Positions 1-6,247 are shown, numbered from the stretch's first letter. The stretch is DNA of 6,336 nucleotides from JBBSMX01 sp038232935 (GCA_038232935.1 JBBSMX010000190.1:1-6336); one strand, 5' to 3'. Program-made: numbers and translations. Notes: generated by a model from the sequence alone, not told the origin.

Positions 1-62
1 CCCGCCACTGCTACGGCTGCACGGCCGGTGCCGGCTCGTCCTGCGGTGGCGCGACAACGTGA
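1..62 (+). CDS. Possible 3' end of a Cys/Gly-rich protein (partial at 5')
   Basis: Reading from base 3, the sequence is open from the window edge to a TGA at 60-62 and encodes RHCYGCTAGAGSSCGGATT. Three cysteines within a Gly/Ser/Ala-rich tail resemble the low-complexity Cys/Gly C-termini of some membrane or secreted proteins, but no family can be named from 19 residues. Support is mainly positional: the stop falls at the edge of an inverted repeat that separates it from the convergent gene ending at 141, as expected for a shared terminator. Such a short open stretch could occur by chance in GC-rich DNA, so this is tentative. Confidence 0.35.
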   Translation, partial: RHCYGCTAGAGSSCGGATT

Positions 63-134
63 GAGAAAGGGTAAGGGGTAAAAGAGGCTTCTGCGGCCGG
101 GCCAACAGACTTCACCCTTTACCCTTTTCACGTT
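56..134. terminator. Imperfect inverted repeat between convergent stops, candidate bidirectional terminator
   Basis: The left arm (56-82) begins AACGTGAGAGAAAGGGTAAG. The right arm (109-134) read in reverse complement begins AACGTGAAAAGGGTAAAGGG. The arms match almost throughout, apart from a three-base insertion (63-65) in the left arm and one or two mismatches. The loop is about 26 bases and GC-rich. The structure sits 7 bp beyond the stop of the minus-strand gene and overlaps the possible plus-strand stop at 60-62. No clear T-tract follows on either strand, so intrinsic termination is an inference. A dispersed REP-like repeat is the main alternative. Confidence 0.5.
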
Positions 135-140
135 GCCCTT

Positions 141-488
141 TCAAAGCCCTTCAATGTGGTAGAGCCGGTCCTCGATCTCGTCGGCGATCTCGCGGAGCTG
201 TTCGTCGGAGAGGCTTTTCAGCACGCGGCGCGTGGCCGCCTTCAGCGCCCGCATCGTCGTCGATGCCGCCACGTCGATCACTTTGACGAGGAGGGCGTTG
301 AGCCCGAACAGCCGCGCCGGCCCGTGGAAGTGCGCGTCAATGCCGGTCTGGACGAACCGGAAGATGAGCGCGTCGACGCGCTCGATCTTATCACTGCGCG
401 GAGCGTCGGAGCGGAGGAGAGCGGCTACGTCGTCGGCCTCAGCGGCGAGGTCATCGGGGAGCGGCGTGCCGAGCAGGTGGCGGGTCAT
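141..488 (-). CDS. Small helical hypothetical protein
   Basis: This gene encodes 115 residues starting MTRHLLGTPLPDDLAAEADD and ending in an acidic helix with LSDEQLREIADEIEDRLYHI. I do not recognise the family. It has no signal peptide or convincing TM helix. Predicted character is mostly alpha-helical: an acidic N-terminal helix, a middle segment FHGPARLFGLNALLVKVIDV (about 54-73) with alternating hydrophobic residues, a basic stretch MRALKAATRRVLKSL (about 79-93), and the acidic C-terminal helix. Separate acidic and basic amphipathic helices suggest a small helical bundle or a protein-binding adaptor, which is inference. The ATG at 488 was chosen because the protein-like composition begins there. 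A GTG at 542 would add 18 residues of Pro/Arg-rich, unconvincing sequence. No Shine-Dalgarno is visible. The gene is divergent from the lipoprotein gene. Confidence 0.7.
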   Translation of the reverse strand: MTRHLLGTPLPDDLAAEADDVAALLRSDAPRSDKIERVDALIFRFVQTGIDAHFHGPARLFGLNALLVKVIDVAASTTMRALKAATRRVLKSLSDEQLREIADEIEDRLYHIEGL

Positions 489-601
489 GGGGGCGAGTGC
501 GGGAGGGGAGTAGAAGCGGGGGACACGGCGGCCTGTTCCCACGTCCGAGTCCGCGCGTGGTCTATCTTCCGGTTCCCGCCCACTCGCCGATCCCTCCCGC
601 C
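489..601. promoter_or_regulatory. Divergent intergenic region, promoters expected but not resolved
   Basis: This is a 113-bp gap between two divergent starts (488 minus, 602 plus), so promoters for both should lie here. The only faint match is TATCTTCC at 563-570 on the plus strand, which partly resembles the Bacteroidota -7 element TAnnTTTG. No TTTG-like -33 element lies at the right distance. No operator palindrome was seen. The assignment rests on gene arrangement rather than motif strength. Confidence 0.3.
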
Positions 602-1042
602 ATGCCGATCCGCCTTCTCGTCTTCGCCCTTCTCACGCCCCTCCTGTTCGCCGGGTGTATGGCCCAACGCGATACCCCGGAGGTGGAGACCGAGATGGAA
701 GGAGGCAGCCCGTCCATGAACGTGCCGGCCTACCTCTACGGCACGTGGGCGTACACGATGACCGAGGCCGGCGGGACCGAGACGATTACCGGCACCCTCG
801 TGCTGGCAGAGGCACCGGCCGAGAGCCGGATGACCACGTCGAGAGGAATGGACGCGCCGCTCGTGATCGAGGAAATGGATCTGACGAACGCGAACTTCGT
901 GCTCACCGGAACGGTGCAGGCTGAGGACGGGCTGCTGCCCCTCACCCTCGTGGGCGCGCTCAACGGCGACGAGATGTCGGCCGAAGCCGACGTGTCGGGC
1001 ATGGGGACCTACGCGCTGTCGGCCACGCGCCGCAGGCCGTAG
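602..1042 (+). CDS. Small beta-rich lipoprotein
   Basis: This gene encodes 146 residues. The N-terminus is a classic lipoprotein signal: MPIRLLVFALLTPLLFAGC, with a short basic n-region, a hydrophobic core and a lipobox L-F-A-G before Cys19, the predicted lipidated residue. A short acidic linker (about 20-38) follows, then a beta-strand-rich body (about 45-142) with GTWAYTMTEAGGTETITGTL, FVLTGTV, LPLTLVGALNGDEMSAEADV and a final GTYALSATR. The alternating Gly/Thr hairpin pattern and opening G-T-W resemble small lipocalin-like envelope lipoproteins, but this is a fold impression, not a family match. The start at 602 is chosen because it gives the signal peptide; an in-frame start at 497 would bury it behind 35 Pro/Arg-rich residues. 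No Shine-Dalgarno precedes the ATG. The kinase gene follows after 55 bp on the same strand, so cotranscription is possible. Its role is unknown. Confidence 0.85.
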   Translation: MPIRLLVFALLTPLLFAGCMAQRDTPEVETEMEGGSPSMNVPAYLYGTWAYTMTEAGGTETITGTLVLAEAPAESRMTTSRGMDAPLVIEEMDLTNANFVLTGTVQAEDGLLPLTLVGALNGDEMSAEADVSGMGTYALSATRRRP

Positions 1043-1097
1043 CCACCCCGCGCTTCACGCAGGACGCCCGACGGTCTCGTTCACTCGAAGCGGGTCT

Positions 1098-3740
1098 ATG
1101 TCCCTCACCGACCCCACCGCCCGATCAGACAACGCCGCCGACGCCGCCGACGCCGACGACGCGCCGCGCGACCCCTACGGGCTGACGGGGCGGGTCGTCT
1201 CCCATTACGCCGTCGAGGGGGCCATCGGGCGCGGGGGGATGGGCGTGGTCTACCGCGCCGAGGACACCCGGCTCAAGCGGCCGGTCGCGCTCAAGTTCCT
1301 GCCGCCCTTCCTGAGCCAGGACGCGCACGCGATGGAGCGCCTGCAGGCCGAAGCGCGTGCGGCCTCTGCGCTCGACCACCCCAACCTCTGCACGGTCCAC
1401 GAGTTCGGGGAGACGGAGGAGGGGCAGCTCTTCATCGCGATGGCGTACGTCCCCGGCGAGACGCTCCTCCGCCGAATCGAGCGGGGGCCTGTGCCCGCTG
1501 AGGAGGCGCTCGCGGTCGTCGTCCAACTCGCCCGCGCGCTCGCCCGAGCCCACACCGCCGGCATCATCCACCGCGACGTGAAGCCCGCGAACGTCCTCGT
1601 CACGCCCGAGGGCGTCGTGAAGCTCGTCGACTTCGGGATCGCGAAGGCGGGCGACATGCAGTTGACGAAGGCGGGGATGATGGTCGGCACGGTCGCCTAC
1701 ATGAGCCCGGAGCAGACGCGCGGCGAGCCGGCCGATGCGCGGGCCGACGTGTGGGCGCTCGGCGTGGTGCTCTACGAGATGCTGACGGGCGAGCGGCCGT
1801 TTCGGGGAGCGTACGAGCAGGCTGTGATTTACAGCATTCTGAACGAGGACCCGCGCCCGCTCGGAGCCGGGGTGCCGGAGGCGTTGGCCGAGGTCGTCCG
1901 CCGCTGCCTCGAAAAAGACCGGGACGTCCGGTACCGCGACGGGCAGGCCGTGCTCGCCGATCTCGAAGCCCTCGGCGGCGAGGCGGTTGGGCGTCCACGG
2001 CGGATTCGTCGGTTCGAATGGATCGTGATGGGGGCGCTCGCCCTCCTCAGCGTGCTCGTACTACTCGTCGTGCTCGCGCTCGTCCTGTGGCCGGCCTCGA
2101 CGCGCGACGCGGCACACGCGCCGACGCGAGAGGTGGCGGTGCTGCCGTTCGCGAACATCGGCGGCGACCCCGCCAATCAGGCGTTCATCGACGGGCTCGC
2201 CTACACGATCGGAGCGACGCTGAGCGGGATGGAGCAGTTCGCCGACCGGCTCTCCGTCCTCCCGACCGCCGAGGCATTGGAGGCTGGTGTGCGCGCCCCG
2301 AAGGAAGCCGCCCGCGCGCTCGGGGCCGACCTCGTGGTGAGCGGCAGCGTCCAACGCGCCGCCGACCGCGTCCGCCTCACCATCGACCTCTACGACGCCA
2401 CGGCCGGCCGTCGGCTGGATAGTCAAATCCTGGACAAACCGATGACGGACGTGCTGGCGCTTCAGGACAGCGTCGCGCTCATACTGGCCGGCCTCCTCGA
2501 CGTCGAGCTGAGCACGGCGGCGGAGCGGGCGCTCCGGGCGGGCGGGACCACGAGCCCCGGCGCGTTCGACTACTACACCCAGGCACGCGGCTACCTCCAG
2601 CGCTACGAGGACGAGCGGAACGTCGAGAGCGCCGTCCGCCTCTTCCGGCGAGCGATCCAGGCGGATAGCAGCTACGCCCTCGCGTGGGCCGGACTGGGCG
2701 AGGCCTACTGGCGTCGCTACGCCGCCAGCCGCGATCCGCTGTGGGCCGACCGGGCCGCCGAGGCCGCCGAGCGGGCCGCCGCGCTGGGGGGCGACCTCGC
2801 CCCGGTCCGCGTCACCCTCGGGATGATCTATAAGGGGACGGGCCGCTACGAGGACGCCGAGCGGGAGCTCCGCCGCGCCCTCGCCCTCGACGCAGGGGAC
2901 GCGACGGCGCACCAGCAGCTCGCCGCCACCCACTACTACCTCGGCCGCCCCGACAGCGCCGAGGCCGAGTACCGGCGGGCGATTGCGCTCAAGCCGGGCT
3001 ACTGGGCGTTCTACAACAACCTCGGCTTCCTCTACAACGCCCTCGGCCGTCACGAGGAGGCTGCCGCCCAGTACCGCCGCGTCGTCGCGCTCCGGCCTGA
3101 CAATCCGTGGGGCTACAACAACCTCGGCGCGCAGTACCAGCACCTCGGCCGGCTCGACTCGGCGGCCGTGTGGTACCAGCGGGCGACGGAGGCGAATCCG
3201 TCGGCCGTCGGCCCGACGGCGATTGCCTACATGAACCTGGGGGAGATCTATGCTCGGAACGGGGACTTCGGCCGCTCCGCCGCGATGCACGAGCGCGCTG
3301 TAGCCCTCGACAGTACGAGCTCCGAGTCGTGGGCACTCCTGGCGAGTGCGCTCTTCCGCTCCGGGGGTACGGAGCGCGCGGCAGCAGCGTGGCGGCGCAT
3401 GATCGCCATCGACGCGCAGACCCTCCGCGTCAATCCGACCGATGAGGACGCCCTCGCGGGCCTCGCCGTCGGCTACGCGCGGACGGGGCAGCCGGACCGC
3501 GCCCGCGACGCGCTGCGACGGATGGCAGAGCTTCCCCAGAAGCGGGTCGGGATTATGCTGGACATGGCGGCGGCCTACGAGATTCTGGGGGACCGGAAAC
3601 AAGCGCTGAGCTATATTGAAGATGCGCTCAGGCAGGGGGTGCGGCCCGCAGCCATCGAGATGTCCTCGGACCTGGACCGGCTGAGGGCGGACCCCCGGTA
3701 CCGCGACTTGTTGAGCGCCGTCGCATCGCAGCAGGAATAG
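1098..3740 (+). CDS. Transmembrane Ser/Thr protein kinase with TolB/FlgO-like domain and C-terminal TPR array
   Basis: This gene encodes 880 residues, intact. An Asp/Ala-rich N-terminus is followed by a Hanks-type kinase domain (about 37-290) with all key motifs: glycine loop IGRGGMG (43-49), VALK with catalytic Lys66, alpha-C Glu85, HRDVKPAN (158-165; Asp160 and Asn165), DFG (178-180), SPE (203-205) and Asp217. It is an RD kinase, with Thr190 and Thr198 in the activation loop, so activation by autophosphorylation is likely. A basic stretch RPRRIRR precedes one TM helix (about 307-331). Next is a TolB/FlgO-like domain (about 345-470: EVAVLPFANIGGD, LGADLVVSGSVQR, VRLTIDLYDATAG), then about ten TPRs (about 488-848). 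The usual topology puts the kinase in the cytosol and the TolB and TPR parts in the periplasm, acting as sensor or scaffold. Substrates are unknown. There is no Shine-Dalgarno at the ATG. Confidence 0.95.
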   Translation: MSLTDPTARSDNAADAADADDAPRDPYGLTGRVVSHYAVEGAIGRGGMGVVYRAEDTRLKRPVALKFLPPFLSQDAHAMERLQAEARAASALDHPNLCTVHEFGETEEGQLFIAMAYVPGETLLRRIERGPVPAEEALAVVVQLARALARAHTAGIIHRDVKPANVLVTPEGVVKLVDFGIAKAGDMQLTKAGMMVGTVAYMSPEQTRGEPADARADVWALGVVLYEMLTGERPFRGAYEQAVIYSILNEDPRPLGAGVPEALAEVVRRCLEKDRDVRYRDGQAVLADLEALGGEAVGRPRRIRRFEWIVMGALALLSVLVLLVVLALVLWPASTRDAAHAPTREVAVLPFANIGGDPANQAFIDGLAYTIGATLSGMEQFADRLSVLPTAEALEAGVRAPKEAARALGADLVVSGSVQRAADRVRLTIDLYDATAGRRLDSQILDKPMTDVLALQDSVALILAGLLDVELSTAAERALRAGGTTSPGAFDYYTQARGYLQRYEDERNVESAVRLFRRAIQADSSYALAWAGLGEAYWRRYAASRDPLWADRAAEAAERAAALGGDLAPVRVTLGMIYKGTGRYEDAERELRRALALDAGDATAHQQLAATHYYLGRPDSAEAEYRRAIALKPGYWAFYNNLGFLYNALGRHEEAAAQYRRVVALRPDNPWGYNNLGAQYQHLGRLDSAAVWYQRATEANPSAVGPTAIAYMNLGEIYARNGDFGRSAAMHERAVALDSTSSESWALLASALFRSGGTERAAAAWRRMIAIDAQTLRVNPTDEDALAGLAVGYARTGQPDRARDALRRMAELPQKRVGIMLDMAAAYEILGDRKQALSYIEDALRQGVRPAAIEMSSDLDRLRADPRYRDLLSAVASQQE
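1132..1158 (+). repeat. Short GC-rich tandem repeat inside the kinase N-terminus
   Basis: Two perfect copies of ACGCCGCCG (1132-1140, 1141-1149) are followed by a degenerate tail ACGCCGACG. They encode the acidic, disordered ADAADAD stretch near residue 15 of the kinase, outside the catalytic domain. This may be a slippage-prone coding repeat; copy-number changes by 9 bp would keep the frame. Confidence 0.55.
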
Positions 3741-3803
3741 CAGGAGAGACCCCGTGGGTGCTGCATGACACGCTCCTCCTCTCACCCTCCAGCGAACCGA
3801 CTC

Positions 3804-4109
3804 ATGGCAGACACTACCGTTCAGATCGCCTCCGATGGCACCTTCACGCCCGCCACCCTCGACATTCACGCCGGCGACACGGTGACGTTCGTCGCCCAGG
3901 CCGACTCCGTGCTCTGCGTGGCCCCAGCCGACGTCTTCGGGGCGGAGCGTTTCGAGATCCCGGCGGGCGGAGAGCAGCAACTGCAGGTCCTGAAAACACC
4001 CGACGCGCTCGACTTCGTTGCGCGCGTGGGGGACCTATCGGCTCCGTGCCGGGGCGGTGGTCGCGATAAGACGAGCCGGGGCGGCCAGGTAGGCGGCGGG
4101 CTGGACTGA
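3804..4109 (+). CDS. Small cupredoxin-like beta protein lacking canonical copper ligands
   Basis: This gene encodes 101 residues starting MADTTVQIASDGTFTPATLD. The pattern V-Q-I-A..TFTPATLDIHAGDTVTFVA (about 6-31) is the opening of a cupredoxin/plastocyanin-like beta sandwich, and FEIPAGGEQQLQV (about 50-62) matches the following strand pair. The type I copper set (His, Cys, His, Met) is absent: the only His is residue 22, and the two cysteines (38 in SVLCVAP, 82 in SAPCRGG) are about 44 apart and could instead form a disulfide. No signal peptide is seen, which is odd for a cupredoxin fold. The last 20 residues are Gly/Arg-rich and probably disordered. The start at 3804 is preferred because the fold begins there; an in-frame ATG at 3765 adds a Ser/Pro-rich leader. 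It follows the kinase by 63 bp on the same strand. Function is unknown. Confidence 0.7.
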   Translation: MADTTVQIASDGTFTPATLDIHAGDTVTFVAQADSVLCVAPADVFGAERFEIPAGGEQQLQVLKTPDALDFVARVGDLSAPCRGGGRDKTSRGGQVGGGLD

Positions 4110-4139
4110 TCCTGCGCTGCGCTCGGCCGCCGTCTGCGC

Positions 4140-4571
4140 CTACTGGACGATGAACGTTCGGCGGCCGATGAGATGGCCGGCCTCGCTGAAGAGCCGGAGC
4201 TCGTAGCGGCCGGGGCGTTCGGTGTCGCGGAGCTGCTGATACGTCCGGTAGCCGGGCGCGGCCGGGAACGCGTCGCTTCCCTCGTCGAGGACGGTGCCGT
4301 CCGGCCCGCGCCACACCCAACGGATGCGCTCGGGAGCGGGGAGGTTCATCTTCGCCGAGAAGTAGGCGGACTGTCCGGCGCTGAAGGTGTCGGTCCGGGC
4401 CGAGGCCGGGCAGTCGAGCGCGCCGGTGCGGCAGGTGACGAGGCTCACGAATGACGGCGACGAGGCTTCCGCCGTCCGGAGTGAGTCGAGGACGGCGACG
4501 GCGCGGGCTGTGGAGGGACTGCTCCGCACGGAGTCCGCACGGCTGAGGTAGGTTTGCCACACGGCCCGCTG
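4140..4571 (-). pseudogene. CHAT pseudogene fragment 4: C-terminal DUF2914-like beta domain
   Basis: The frame carrying SSRAALDSVQHAVGQIVALF (4679 onward) is broken by TAG at 4574-4572 and then continues without interruption as QRAVWQTYLSRADSV to a natural TAG at 4142-4140. The last 86 residues (about 4400-4143) have strands with FSAGQSAYFSAKM, RIRWVWRGPDGTVL, YRTYQQL, GRYELRLFSEAGHLIG and a final RRTFIVQ. This resembles DUF2914-like C-terminal domains (W-x-W, R-T-Y, Gly-rich turn, F-x-V ending), with moderate certainty. Two cysteines in CRTGALDC could form a periplasmic disulfide. A GTG at 4562 could start a separate 140-residue ORF, but no ribosome site is visible, so I treat it as a remnant. 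Confidence 0.65.
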
Positions 4572-4681
4572 CTACCCGAGGGTGAGGGTGTCGCTGGCGC
4601 TCTGCGTGACGGTGTCGTCGAACAGAGCGACGATCTGCCCGACGGCGTGCTGCACGCTGTCGAGTGCCGCTCGGGAGCTCT

Positions 4682-5575
4682 GCCGGACTCGACGAGCGCG
4701 CGGCGGTCGGCGGGGCTCAGCCCCTCGTAGGCCGCCACCACGTCGGCGTTGCTCACCGCCGGGTCGTTGAAGCGGCGCTCGGTCTCGATGTAGCGGGCAA
4801 GTACCTCGGACATCCGCGCCGCGTCCGTGAGGACGGTGATCCGCTTCGTGTCGGCGGGCTGGTTCATCGAGGCGTCGGCGGCGGCCGTGGCCGTGATCGA
4901 CACCGTCCCCGACGCCTCGCCCCGCACGACGGCCCCGAGGCCCTCGGCATCCGGGGTGATGGTCACGATGCCTGCGGGCTCCGCCATCCACGTGAGCACA
5001 TCGGGGAACTCACCCTGCTCGTTCATCCCTTTCCCGAGTGAGTCCACGAGCGATACGCCAATGCGGAGCGTCTGGCCCGTCCGCAGCGTGTCCACGGCCG
5101 GAATCAGCAACACCCGTCCGATGGGAGGCAGGCTCTCCTCGACCCCGCCCGGGAACGATCCCCCGGTGGCGGCAAACTCGTCCTCGCCGACATCGTCTGC
5201 CGGCTCCGTCAGCAGGAAGAAGGCGGCCACGGCCAGGACCAGCACCACGCCTGCCGAGACGGCGCTCCACATCAGCACCTTTCGGTTTATGCCTTCGCTG
5301 CGGGCGGGAGGCGCGGCCTCGCGGGCCGCCCGCGCGGCCGGGCGTGGGGCGGCCGGGGCCGGCTCGATGGGAGCGACCACCGGCTCGACCGGCGCGGCGA
5401 CCTCCACCACCGGCGGAGGCGCAGGTTGCGAGGTCGGGGGTGCCACGGCCGGCAGCGCGTCGATGTCGAAGAGGCGGCCGTCGGGGGAGCGCATGTGGAG
5501 GACGGGCGTCCCCCACTCGACGGTGTACGCCATCGAGAGGTTTACGGACTTCCGCGCCTCGGCGACGGCGGCGTC
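4682..5575 (-). pseudogene. CHAT pseudogene fragment 3: CHAT C-terminus, linker, TM helix, BIG2-like domain
   Basis: The open frame extends upstream to 5806, but its first 77 residues are an out-of-frame reading of fragment 2. True family sequence begins at DAAVAEARKSV (5575). It ends the CHAT domain with VEWGTPVLHMRSPDGRLFDI (5515-5456). A roughly 50-residue Pro/Ala/Val linker follows, then RKVLMW and a TM helix SAVSAGVVLVLAVAAFFLL (about 5278-5210). Beyond it lies an Ig-like domain (about 5110-4829) with VDTLRTGQTLRIGVSL, VTITPDAEGLGAVVRGEASG and TVSITATA, the usual BIG2 pattern. A helical segment with ARYIETERRFNDP and LSPADRRALVESG leads to the frameshift near 4682. Topology would put CHAT in the cytosol and the Ig-like part in the periplasm. 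Confidence 0.75.
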
Positions 5576-5922
5576 ACGCGGCCCCGCGCCTCGAGCCCGG
5601 CAATGGCCTCGCTCATCCGCTGCCGCTCGCGCGCCACGTTGAGCTGGGCGCGGTCCTCCGGCGAGGCGATCATGCCGAGGATGCGGAGCGGCGGCTCGAT
5701 CCGGATCGGCGCGGGCGGCCGGTCGAGTTCGAGGTAGCGGACAATCGGCGTCTCGTTCGAGAGGCAAATGAAGTCGCCCTCGTTCTCGTCGTAGAGGAAC
5801 TCCCACGGGAGCGCGGCGAGGTCGGGGGCCTCGATGCGGAGGCGGAGGCCCATCCCGCGCTCGCGCGCCTTCTCGCGGCTGAGGCGGTACGAGCTTCGCA
5901 CCTCGTCGGGGAGGACGGCGTC
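5575..5922 (-). pseudogene. CHAT pseudogene fragment 2: N-terminal lobe of the CHAT domain, catalytic core absent
   Basis: After the lost base near 5923-5925, the frame reads DAVLPDEVRSSYRLSREKA, GLRLRIEAPDLAALPWEFLY, ICLSNETPIVRYLEL, IRIEPPLRILGMIASPED and MSEAIAGLEARGRV. These are hallmark blocks of the CHAT N-terminal lobe. Immediately after GRV the family similarity stops. The expected HxxHFxGHG histidine motif and the LNAC-type cysteine motif are nowhere in the window. The next family-like residues (DAAVAEARKSV) are directly adjacent but in another frame. Confidence 0.8.
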
Positions 5923-5993
5923 GAGAGCGTCCGCCCGAACTCCTTGACGGAGAGCTGCTCCTCGGGCCGCGCCATGTCCCGCCGCGTCGAGGC

Positions 5994-6164
5994 CTACTTG
6001 AGAAGGGCGATCTGGAGTCCCTGGATGTGGCTCTTGAGCGCGAGCTCGTCGAAGGGGAACATCATCGTCGCGCGCTTCTCCCCGGCGGGCGAGCGGACGA
6101 CGTGGACGGGGTAGCTGCGGCCCTCGCCAGGGCCGATGCAGATCTCGAAGTCGAGGTAGTCCAT
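5994..6164 (-). pseudogene. CHAT pseudogene fragment 1: N-terminus cut by a nonsense codon
   Basis: This fragment encodes 56 residues, from the ATG at 6164 to a TAG at 5996-5994. It has the beta-strand opening MDYLDFEICIGPG, then YPVHVVRSPAGE (18-29) and FPFDELALKSHIQGLQIALL (36-55), the conserved N-terminal layout of CHAT proteins. Family-like sequence continues in the same frame past the stop (MARPEEQLSVKEFGRTL, to about 5925), so the TAG is a point nonsense mutation rather than the true end. No Shine-Dalgarno precedes the ATG, in line with most starts in the window. Confidence 0.8.
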
Positions 6165-6180
6165 GACACGCGCTCGTGGG

Positions 6181-6198
6181 ATGATCTAGGAGTATAAG
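6181..6198 (-). promoter_or_regulatory. Possible -10 region for the CHAT pseudogene
   Basis: On the minus strand the AT-rich patch contains TATACT (6196-6191), 26 bp before the ATG at 6164. A TTGCGA 19 bp further upstream (6221-6216) would lie inside the IS end, so the promoter, if real, would be a hybrid created by insertion. Spacing is longer than the optimum of 17, and Bacteroidota-type promoters may apply instead. Weak call. Confidence 0.25.
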
Positions 6199-6212
6199 GT
6201 AGATTCAAACGG

Positions 6213-6247
6213 TCGTCGCAACACCTCAACGGAGGCAGTTGCGATGA
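6213..6247 (+). promoter_or_regulatory. Hairpin sequestering the ribosome site and start codon of the transposase
   Basis: The left arm TCGTCGCAAC (6213-6222) pairs with GTTGCGATGA (6238-6247), ten pairs including one G-U. After a small internal loop (A against CA), CCTC (6224-6227) pairs with GAGG (6232-6235), leaving an AACG tetraloop (6228-6231). The ATG (6244-6246) lies in the outer stem, and four of the five GGAGG bases (6231-6235) in the inner stem. In transcripts containing the left arm, initiation should be hindered. Some IS elements, such as IS10 and IS50, use this arrangement to block expression from read-through transcription. Confidence 0.6.

Larger units (their letters stand above)
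4140..6164 (-). pseudogene. Degenerate CHAT-domain (caspase-like) transmembrane protein gene
   Basis: Fragments in three frames add up to one ancestral protein. The start is MDYLDFEICIGPGEG at 6164, a typical N-terminus of stand-alone CHAT proteins. It continues through LPWEFLYDENEGDFI, TPIVRYLEL and PPLRILGMIASPED, then EARKSVNL and VEWGTPVLHMRSPDGRLFDI (end of the CHAT domain), a Pro/Ala linker, one TM helix, a BIG2-like domain, a helical region and a DUF2914-like end at 4140. Lesions in order are: TAG at 5996-5994; a one-base loss near 5923-5925; an internal deletion with frame change near 5573-5580; a one-base loss near 4682; and TAG at 4574-4572. The deleted part held the His and Cys catalytic residues, so no protease could be made. 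CHAT proteins are caspase-family peptidases used in signalling and defence. The downstream intact-looking pieces are remnants, unless internal starts are used. Confidence 0.88.

Noticed and set aside
489..542. GTG start at 542 for the minus-strand unknown gene
   Set aside because: It adds a Pro/Arg-rich leader with no protein-like pattern and takes up much of the divergent promoter region.
3765..3803. ATG at 3765 for the cupredoxin-like gene
   Set aside because: It adds 13 Ser/Pro-rich residues with no signal-peptide character. The fold starts cleanly at 3804.
2061..3980. Long minus-strand open frame (639 codons) opposite the kinase
   Set aside because: It is antisense to well-conserved kinase TPR and TolB sequence, has low-complexity Val/Arg/Gly composition and no domain pattern. 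It is a GC-rich codon shadow.
4092..4131. Possible terminator hairpin GGCGGC/GCCGCC between the convergent genes
   Set aside because: Only six pairs with a 28-base loop and no T-tract, which is common by chance in this GC-rich DNA.
4827..5642. Plus-strand open frame of 271 codons
   Set aside because: Ser/Thr/Ala-rich antisense of the linker, TM and Ig-like parts of the pseudogene. No independent signal.
5576..5806. N-terminal extension of the minus-strand open frame that begins at 5806
   Set aside because: These 77 codons overlap fragment 2 in the wrong frame and give Arg/Pro-rich nonsense. The family sequence here is in the other frame.
5038..6114. Plus-strand open frame of 358 codons opposite the CHAT pseudogene
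   Set aside because: Its Arg/Pro/Ala-rich composition mirrors the third-position GC of the minus-strand gene. The recognisable CHAT blocks are on the minus strand.
4140..6164. Explaining the broken CHAT gene wholly by sequencing or assembly errors
   Set aside because: Two nonsense codons and a loss of well over a hundred residues are not typical single-base errors, and the kinase next to it is error-free. The two one-base losses alone could still be errors.
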